Below, in pieces: positions 56,688 to 64,000 of a DNA stretch of 64,000 nt. Location of the stretch: positions 68,878,591 to 68,942,590 of the forward strand of contig NC_067195.1 in NCBI RefSeq assembly GCF_000699445.3, written 5' to 3'. How positions within the stretch are numbered: the first letter of the stretch is position 1; every line of letters starts with the position of its first letter. The notes under the pieces were generated by a model that was not told the DNA's origin, made no database searches, and saw nothing but the letters and a program-made list of their open reading frames with translations. The DNA is from Schistosoma haematobium (lineage: Eukaryota; Platyhelminthes; Trematoda; Strigeidida; Schistosomatidae). Both the position numbers and the translations under genes were made by a program.

Positions 56688-57600
56688 CTGAAATGTATAA
56701 ACATAAATATGATAAATTATAAAAATGTCAAGAAAAACATAAATTTCTTATAAATAAACAAAATTATCAGATAAGTTGTGTAATCATCACTCAAATATCA
56801 TTGAATCACTGAGATTAAAGATTATACGTCAGTTAAATAGTGAATGTCTGTCGCATCAATTTCAGATTATTCATAAATTATAATGGCTAACAAAATCACT
56901 GAGATCTTTTGTTAAGTTAGTTCTGTCGAATTTGATCGACTTGTTAATATTTACCAATGTAACATCGAGAGAATCTGTCTAAAGTGTTATGTTCTCAGAG
57001 ATGAATAGAAAAGGCAGTCCTTTCATAAGCTACAAGTAATCTCCGACATCACACATAAATACTTGATTTTAATTTTTGCGCTGCCAAAAATTCGGATAAT
57101 ATAACATTTAAATTATCTGTCTATTTGTAGACTAGAATACTTTGCAAAATGTAAGGAAATATGTAAAAATTATTAAACTATTTGTCTGTATTAGTAAAAC
57201 TGTTTTACTCTTGATAAGGTTTAATGATAGTAACTTGTAGTTTATACTAGAAATCCCTTTAAAGTTGAGATACTGTAAAAGAAGAGGACGTGATAAATAA
57301 TATAAAATGTTCTGAAAGGATAATTATGGTAATGTTCTGCCTTGACCAAAAAGATATTCTTTCTGATTGATCATTACGTAATATTCAGTTTATTGGATTA
57401 TGAGATCGTTATCTGTACACACCATAACACTCAGTAGATGCATCCGTAATAAATAAGGAGGTTATACCATTTCAAGTTTTCAACCATCAGGAATGAAAAA
57501 TCATAAATGTTTTGTAATAAATTTCATATTCTTCTGACTTTGTATTTATCTAAGTCTCAATTCCCTAAAATGTAGATTATTTACAACGAAAAATTGAAAA

Positions 57601-58100
57601 TATCAGTATGGGGTTATGAAGATTATTAAGTTTTTGATTGAGATCATGAACCGATTGATGTTAGACCACCATTGAAAACCTGGAAAAACTGGACGGCCGT
57701 TTCGTTCTATTGTGGGAATCCTCAGAAGTGCGTATCAACGATGCCCTACGCAGGATTTGAACCCTAGATCTTCGGCCTTGCTCGCGAACGCCTAATCTCT
57801 AGGCCACGGAGCTGGTGTTCAGTGGTGTTAATGTCTAACCTCAACCGATTCACGAAATTGTGCGACCATCTTCCGTTGTACTGATGTAGATACCTGTCTC
57901 TACCGGACACGGATTAGCTCCACTGGTCACGGCTTCTCTAATGAGAGACCAAAGGCCCTGGGTTCGAATCTCGCAAGCAGGATCGTGAGTGCGCATTGCT
58001 GAGGAGTCTCAAAATAAGACGAAACGGCCACACAGTGCTTCCAGGTTCTCAATAGTGGTCTAACATCAATCAGTTCATGATCTCAATCAAAATCGAAAAT
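57601..58100. mobile_element. Family A hammerhead SINE, head-to-head fold-back, subtype 1
   Basis: Outer end TATCAGTATGGGGTTATG, minus-strand unit with tail, hammerhead (CTGAGGATTCC, altered), boxes and leader to GGTCACGGCTTCTC. This is joined at about 57943 to a plus-strand unit starting in the tRNA-like region (AGAGACCAAAGGCCCTGGG) with box B, hammerhead (CTGAGGAG, GAAAC, but the cleavage side reads GGCCACAC) and tail. Confidence 0.75.
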
Positions 58101-58299
58101 GATTAATTTCCCAGGGTGATCATTAGAAAATATGTCACTGTGGTTTATGTATAGTGATTCACTTAATTTTCGGTAAAGTTTCATATATCCCTGATTCAAA
58201 TTAGTATGACTTAAACGGTTACTAGTTATATCAACCACATACTAACTGAGTATTGAAACACTATTATTCATAATTACAATGAAGATAATGCGCTTAATA

Positions 58300-58430
58300 A
58301 ATAATATATTTGTAATATCCTAATGAGTAGAAAAACTAAATTTTCTGACGTTTTGTGACTTAGTGTAAGCCACTTCTTTAGAGAATATTTTTCTACTCAT
58401 CAGGATATTACAATTATATTATTTATTTAT
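58300..58430. repeat. Small fold-back with decayed GAAAC-type motif
   Basis: TTTGTAATATCCTAATGAGT near 58310 and ACTCATCAGGATATTACAA near 58395 form inverted arms. Between them the minus strand reads CTAAAGAAGTGGCTTAC, then GTCACAAAACGTCAG, resembling the CTGAAGAAGTCC...GGACGAAACGTTGG motif of the fold-back at 9082-9895. Confidence 0.5.
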
Positions 58431-59189
58431 AACAATCTATCCAATGCTCAATTTACTCGAAATTATCAATTTGCTTAATAACTTGTATCATTTCAAATAC
58501 AGACTTTTTTCAGTTTTCATGTCAACATTTCTTGTTGTTGAGATACATATCGTAAAGCAAGAACTCAGTTTCACGAATATAACATTGTCATGTGATGTTC
58601 TTTGACAGTCAACTAATTTTCAGACAGGAATTAATTCATATATATATATACAAGGAAAAGGATAATGAAATTTGCGTTGCAATTATGGTGAAGAACTATT
58701 TTCTCTGAAATAAATTCTACTAGAAAACTGACTCCTTTTTTAACTTCATCTTAGCTAACTAATATTATTTCAATAAAACAGAATATAAATAAATAACATA
58801 ACTAATCATTACTAGAAACGGTCATATTAACAACAGTGATATGTTAAAAGAAAGAGGATAAAAGTATATTTAATCACATTTATAATAACATAAGGAAGAT
58901 AATTACCTCTCCCAATTCTATAACATTCTATTATTCATTCAACATTTTGAAAATAGTCGCCAATAAGTATGTATCTTTTAAACACGTACACAATATTACT
59001 GTAAGTTAATTTGCCCATTAAAACTTAAATCATTGAAAAATTTCAACAACAATTCAAAAAAAATTAGAATTCAAATATAAATAAAACGTTGTTGGTTAAT
59101 TATTTTCTAATATTAATAAAATTACAATGATAAATATTGTTGTAACTCAGAGATTACGCAGGACAAAATATAGAAATCTTTTAACGCCG

Positions 59190-60180
59190 GAGAACTACGA
59201 TTAGTGTTTTCTACCCGTCCAATAGTGACACTGAGGTTAAAAGAAGAATTACCTACAATAACCACATCATTTAGTATTTATCATTTCAAATGCTCCCGTG
59301 AAGCGAGCTATATTGGTTGAAGTTTTAGGCATTTACATTTTCGTGCTCACGAACACCTCCCAGTGTAGCTAAACAAAGGTTTGATGAAGAAAGTGAACGG
59401 CTGGATATTGGCCCATTTAGTACAAACTGGTCATACTGCCAGTATAAACCAATCTTTTTCAATTATTTATAGGGTCAGTAAATTTTGCCAAAACATGTCA
59501 GACTCAAAAGTCCTTCAAACGACTAAAGCAGTAGCCATCCGGATGAAGAAACTGGAGCTATGCGAACATAAGAAATGTCTTCAACCACTCCTCCTCTCAT
59601 GGTCAATCTCAAGGCCAATTATTCAATAGTAATTTTAGCTATGGATGACCTAATTTGACTGTTGTACTTACGAACTTTCGTAGTCAAATGTAATATGCTC
59701 TGTTATCTTTATTCATTGTATTCTTTGTATTATTATTATTATTGCTATTGATTAAACATCATTGTTAATCTCGCCAATATATGATTCATTCACTTCCCAT
59801 TCATTCCTCCTTATTATGTCTTATTAATTATTCACACAATATAGCGTTCCACTAAACATTTGATCGAATTGTAATTGCACTATTACTTCTCCCACCCTAT
59901 CTAACCTATATTTATTCGGATCATAGATCTTAAATTTCACCTAACATATATGATGATTCAATTTAATATTCCATTTAAGTCATATCAATATTAACAATTT
60001 TATTCTGATTTGTTTGACAATCGTAAATTCACATGGTTTAAACGATGTACTTTACCCTTAACCTGATCATTTTTCGGATTATTAATTTGTATGTATAACT
60101 ATATAATCTGATGAGAATTTCTTTGAAAGGAATATTCTTCGTTCAAATATTAGTCTTTTAGTAATGATATTAGTTAGAAT
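59190..60180 (+). pseudogene. Penelope-like relic: GIY-YIG endonuclease and 3' tail
   Basis: The frame from 59197 reads LRLVFSTRPIVTLRLKEE, then SIYHFKCSREASYIG (a GIY-YIG motif), a stop, SFRHLHFRAHEHLPV, a stop, and [17 protein letters not shown] to PIIQ at 59627. Two in-frame stops inactivate it. From 59333 it is a close duplicate of 29193-30030, including the 3' non-coding region. It keeps the catalytic end missing from that copy. Confidence 0.78.
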
Positions 60181-60329
60181 GAGTATAATGATTTCAATAT
60201 TTCTTTGTTAATTAATTAGGTGTTCGGTTTATTAGCAAGGTATGCCAAAAAAAACTAATAGTAATCTATTCTTTATGTATAATACAGCTAAACTATTTCA
60301 TTTCTTTTTGAAAAGGCTTTTTTGTAATG

Positions 60330-60605
60330 ATATTTATTGGTGAGACTATAATTTATGAACGAACCAATCAGATATAAGAAAATAGTTCATTGATTTTGGC
60401 TCAAAAATTGATTCATTCATTTGGATAAATAGAATTTTTTAACATTTTAGTTGATGTCAGTTTGTGATGAAAACTGTAAATCTAATTCTTTTCACTAATC
60501 ATTAATTATAAATTATAATTGTGATTCCTACCACTGTTTCATAATCTTTATTTAGTCCAAGTTATTAGGTGGACATTCTCAAGGTGACTTTATTGTTGCT
60601 CAAAA
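60330..60605. repeat. Arm 2 of a dispersed inverted duplication
   Basis: Reverse complement of 55862-56135; the near-identical part is 60425-60605. It begins 150 bases beyond the end of the Penelope-like relic, so it could belong to an extended element, but no copy of the arm accompanies the other Penelope relics in the window. Confidence 0.8.
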
Positions 60606-60958
60606 ATTGTCCTTAACTTATAATCTTACCTGTTTATTCATTCATATAGATTTATATAAAATAAATCTTAGTTAACTTAATAATTATTGTACATTCCAAG
60701 TCATCGTTCGACGTTATATGAATTGAATTAACAAGAGTATTCCTTTTTATTTCTTTTTAGACGATTAAGATATAAGCCTAGTTGATAGTCAGTAGTGTAG
60801 ATATGATATAAATATTTTATTTTGCATTTTTTTAATAAAGTTTAATAGACCAGGATAATCACATAAGTTCGTTAAAGTATGGATATTTAACAAGATGTAA
60901 TATATATTTTTCGTTTAAATCAAAAGATTCTAGTTAGCGTATTCAATCTATGTATGCA

Positions 60959-61270
60959 TGTTGGGACGGCTATTGAGAAATACGACGGAGCCTCTAGAGG
61001 CCCTAGAAGAGTCAAAGAGTTCCATCCAATGAGAATGAAATTGAGCTTTCTAGAATATTAACATGGCATGATGCTATTGGTCTGTAACATAATATGCCTA
61101 TCTGCGGATTGCTTGAATTATAATGTTGATTTAACAAATGCTAATATCTATAAATACCTATGGTTTTCTGTACAATTTGATTCTTGCTTAACAAGCACTT
61201 TCTCCATTCTTCTTCTGTTTTTTTATTTGCAAATTGAAGGGTTCTAACGTTCAATTACTCAAGTTATACA
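60959..61270 (+). mobile_element. Putative solo LTR
   Basis: The 312-bp unit starts TGTTGGGACGGCTATTGAG and ends ACTCAAGTTATACA, with TG/CA termini, a TATAAATACC box near 61148 and a T-rich stretch after it, as in LTR promoters. The TGTTGGGA start and TTATACA end resemble the LTR at 22014 (TGTTGGGAT, TTATAACA). No exact target duplication was found. Confidence 0.55.
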
Positions 61271-62204
61271 TGGTACATTAAGAATCTAAGCTCTAGATAT
61301 AATAATACATTTAAAAAAAATTTCGTAAACATTCTCATTTATATTTTATAAATGTAATGCTTATATGTGTACACTATTATTATCATCATCATATTGTGGT
61401 ATGTTTATACAGATTTCTGAAAATTATGTATAAAATCATAGAATCAAAATATATATCAAAAACATAGTTTTATTCATCATTCACTTTTTCTCTCTCCTTT
61501 AATTAATTAACTTTTTAATTCTTTCTTTGCTTCTTTTATTTCAATATTAATGATTTTAGACAGGATAATAAATTTCTTGATTGAAATTGACTATAGAAAC
61601 TAACAAAACAATAGCACTAAATGTGTACGTACATAAATATAGTGGACATTTATAGTTTAAGCATGGATTGATTCACTAAATGATTTTAAAAATACAATGG
61701 AAAATAATAAATTGACGTAAGTAGGTAGGGGAGAGGAAGCAGGAGGAGGAGGAGTTTATTCCATACAGTAAATTTAACATTGAGGAGAAATTCAATTTTG
61801 TGTTATTTTTTTTCGAACTATTTTTTTTCTTTTTATGAAGTAAATAGTTACTTATCGTAATACCATTCAGTTTACAATACTTTACAAACGATAATATTAT
61901 AAAGTAATTTAATTTTGGCATTAAAACTGAGCAACATGACGATATGTATATGAATTAAATGAACAAATGAATAAAAATAATAAAGTCTCTAAGCCAGTTT
62001 CTATGACATTCAAATCAATCTATTTAGTAAACAAATGAGTTAATCAACTATTTTTAAGGAAAGAAACACTGTCTTTCATTAGTATTTCATGATGTACAAT
62101 TAAAAGATACGTAAGACATTTTATGATAGTATTTATTTCCATTCTTAAAACTGCACGAAATTTTGTCCTCTTTAGTTCCGTTGTGAAGTATTAACTCACT
62201 GATA

Positions 62205-62465
62205 ACAATGGTGGATGTGTCGCTCAGTTTCGTGGATTAGTTGAAGTTAGACATTAACACTATTGGATGCCGGCTCAGTGGTCTAGTTGGTTAAGCGCCT
62301 GGCGCTAAAATGATAGATCCTGGGTTCGAATCCCGCGAGGCGGGGTCGTGGATTCGCACTGCTGAGGAGTCCTACAATAGGACGAAACGGCTATCCAGTG
62401 CTTCCAGGTTTTCTATGGTGGTCTAACTTCAATTGACTCATGATCTCAACTGTTGAAATTATTTG
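62205..62465 (+). mobile_element. Family A hammerhead SINE, plus strand
   Basis: Leader end (TTAGTTGAAGTTAGACATTA), box A (GGCTCAGTGGTCTAGTTGG), box B (GGGTTCGAATCC), hammerhead, subtype 2 tail ending CAACTGTTGAAATTATT. The tRNA-like part is one of the cleanest in the window, though nothing suggests a real tRNA: there is no anticodon arm or acceptor pairing. Confidence 0.78.
62356..62401 (+). ncRNA. Minimal hammerhead ribozyme, core intact, AUC triplet
   Basis: GCACTG, CTGAGGA, stem II GTCC...GGAC around TACAATA, GAAAC, stem III ACGGCTAT, cleavage triplet ATC, CAGTGC. The AUC triplet is allowed by the NUH rule, but the change creates a C-A mismatch in the two-pair stem III. Confidence 0.55.
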
Positions 62466-63351
62466 AACATTGTTAACTGAAACTCTGTAATATTCTTATA
62501 TCCATTTACATTAGTCTTCTATACGCTCAGTTAACACTGATCTATGATGTAACTAACTGATAGCTTAGTTGGCGGCAATAATTATATCAGATAGGGACAT
62601 GAATAATAAAATATAATATTTTTAAAATAATATTTAACTGAATAATGGATGTTTATAATTTAATTATGGTATAAAACGATCTTTTTCATCTACATTGGTA
62701 ATGTTAGCAGACCGACTCATAAGAAATTCCATTGGTTAAATATTATATAAACCCGAAGCTATAGATTAACTACTTTTTATAAACCGCTCATATGTTTAAT
62801 TTTTCATTTGAAAAGGTTTCCGTGATGTTGATTACTAGACTACTTGTGACTGAGTATTATTTTATGATTTACAATTTAGAATTATTCATTAATGAAAATT
62901 TGTTGCATATTTTGTGGTTTATTATTCCTTTGAACTTCATTTGTATATATGTTTACTTGATTAACACGACAAAGTTGTGAATTCTATGTATTCTATATTG
63001 CGACAATTGATAGTTTTCCAATGATATATTAATCACTATTTCGAGTAGTATTTTATTCAAAGGCAAAATCAGCAGATTTTTTATTAAAGATTACAGTGTA
63101 AATCTCTATCTTTTGTACACTTGATTTATTGATTGAGGTAATCTATTATTGATTAATTTTTCAAGTAGAATCAAAATTGTAAGTTTCGATTATTTTTATA
63201 AGACAGACATTTTGAATTTATTGATTTATTAATCATAATCACAGAGTCTCAGTATAGTATTGTGTGTTTGCATGCAATGTAATAATGGTTGAGCAAATTG
63301 TACAAATGAACTAACTATCTTATATAATAAGCAAAGATAGACAGTGGCTAG

Positions 63352-63410
63352 CAGTGGAATCCAGGACGCGCGTTTCGTCCTGTTTGGGACTCGTCAGCTG
63401 AATGTACCTG
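63352..63410 (-). ncRNA. Sm-alpha-type hammerhead ribozyme, intact core
   Basis: Minus-strand reading: GTACATTCAG, CTGACGA, stem II GTCC...GGAC around CAAACA, GAAAC, GCGC in stem III, GTC, CTGGATTCC. Conserved positions are all present. Helix I has one G-U wobble (TTCAG against CTGGA). The long helix I with an internal loop matches the known schistosome ribozyme. It is on the host gene's transcribed strand. Confidence 0.8.
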
Positions 63411-63593
63411 TATCTCATAGTTGATGTTCACTCTGGGACCCGAACTCAGTACCGTTCGCTTCAAACGCCATCGCGTTATCCACTTAGCTACTGAGTCCTG
63501 ATAGCCACTTGCTTGTGCAATGGGTTGAAGTTTAATTCGTTTGAAGCGAACGGTACTGAGTTCGAGTCCCAGAGTGAACATAAACTCTGAGAT

Positions 63594-63652
63594 GCAGGTA
63601 CATCCAGCTGACGAGTCCCAAACAGGACGAAACGCGCGTCCTGGATTCCACT
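63594..63652 (+). ncRNA. Sm-alpha-type hammerhead ribozyme, intact core
   Basis: GTACATCCAG, CTGACGA, stem II GTCC...GGAC around CAAACA, GAAAC, GCGC in stem III, GTC, CTGGATTCC, ACTGC. Helix I is fully paired (ATCCAG with CTGGAT). It is the best match to the published schistosome hammerhead in this window. Confidence 0.85.
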
Positions 63653-64000
63653 GCTAGCCACTATTCATCTTTGCTTATAATGCTTGTAAATTAAGGCAAT
63701 ATCGAGGCATACGCACAGTGTGCACATATGCCAATAAGAGACTGATCAATTTCAGTCCTAAAACATCAATGGGAAGATTCAAGTAAAACAATATCAAGTG
63801 AATTATCTTATATAATGTTTGGCGTTTTTCTTTTCTCTAAAGAAATATGATTTACTAGACTATGTGTGGTAGTTAAATTCAAAACGATTTCAACTTCAAT
63901 ATATAAGTCATTATAATTAACGTAAACATGAAATTAGGGGAAAAGTCAGTTTGGAACATACATACAGTAATCAATAAAATGCCCCAATATTTATTCAATA

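Larger units (their letters stand above)
63331..63675. mobile_element. Sm-alpha-like palindrome with two divergent hammerheads
   Basis: Arms 63331-63467 (minus) and 63538-63675 (plus) are inverted copies with few mismatches around a 70-base spacer. Each arm carries box B and the full ribozyme. Box A (TAGCTAAGTGGATAACG on the minus strand) and the 5' segment CAAGCAAGTGGCTATCAGG lie in the spacer. To the right, TTATAATGCTTGTAAATTAA through AGAGACTGATCAATTTCAGT to about 63810 continues into what looks like the start of a following tandem unit. Confidence 0.82.
56688..64000. other. Intron upstream of Ig1 exon (start outside window)
   Basis: No further LAR exon or signal-peptide exon was found. 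The intron holds a family A fold-back (57601-58100), a small fold-back (58300-58430), a Penelope relic (59190-60180), the second arm of the dispersed inverted duplication (60330-60605), an LTR (60959-61270), a family A copy (62205-62465) and the Sm-alpha palindrome (63331-63675). Stretches 56700-57600, 58440-59180, 61280-62200 and 62480-63330 show nothing recognisable. Confidence 0.7.

Noticed and set aside
61676..61921. 81-codon minus-strand frame as the upstream signal-peptide exon of the LAR-like gene
   Set aside because: No signal-peptide pattern followed by a phase 1 donor matching the Ig1 exon; the composition is lysine/asparagine-rich intron.
62268..62345. tRNA gene
   Set aside because: Box A and box B are present, but there is no cloverleaf with anticodon and acceptor stems; the sequence is the tRNA-derived head of a SINE, as in other copies.

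Overview
The window is a stretch of animal nuclear genome, almost certainly from a blood fluke of the genus Schistosoma. The DNA is AT-rich and low in coding density. Small exons with GT/AG borders sit in introns of 2 to 14 kb. The introns hold schistosome-type mobile DNA: Sm-alpha-like hammerhead-ribozyme SINEs, a second tRNA-derived hammerhead-bearing family, RTE/SR2-like LINE 3' ends with (GTAA)n tails, and Penelope-like relics with GIY-YIG endonuclease remnants. The species cannot be fixed from the sequence alone.

One protein-coding gene is supported. It lies on the minus strand and spans nearly the whole window, with both ends outside it. Nine exons (56391-56687, 50142-50312, 40687-40803, 38457-38720, 32114-32470, 18236-18336, 12950-13142, 6125-6433 and 1-242) join in a continuous reading frame. 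They encode about 680 residues in the order Ig-Ig-Ig-FN3-FN3-FN3-FN3. Domain order and motifs match the ectodomain of LAR-type receptor protein tyrosine phosphatases (LAR/PTPRF, PTPRD, PTPRS). The signal peptide lies beyond position 64000 upstream. The remaining FN3 domains, transmembrane segment and phosphatase domains lie before position 1 downstream.

Everything else is intron. About 22 copies or fragments of one dispersed family (family A here) lie on both strands. Each full copy joins a tRNA-like head (box A and box B) to a minimal type I hammerhead ribozyme. At least four copies keep a sound core (10697, 12677, 34614, 53291) and three more are close to it. Many copies are fold-back or partial-tandem structures whose junctions fall at or near the ribozyme. 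Sm-alpha-like elements occur at about 5035, 22978, 36729, 52378 and 63331. The last is a large palindrome with two intact, divergent hammerheads. A third tRNA/hammerhead-like element with near-perfect terminal inverted repeats lies at 2700-2910.

Other mobile DNA comprises four Penelope-like relics (13190, 29193, 51790, 59190), seven RTE-like pieces including one with an internal deletion (48632-49492), three LTR-like sequences (11396, 22014, 60959) with a fourth partial copy (33574), several long unassigned fold-backs (9082-9895, 23796-24290, 25370-25712, 58300-58430), and a 4.3-kb-spaced inverted duplication (55862-56135 with 60330-60605). The remaining intron is AT-rich unique sequence with microsatellites. 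The most interesting feature is the dense set of self-cleaving-ribozyme retroelements inside the introns of one long receptor gene, several of them on the transcribed strand.
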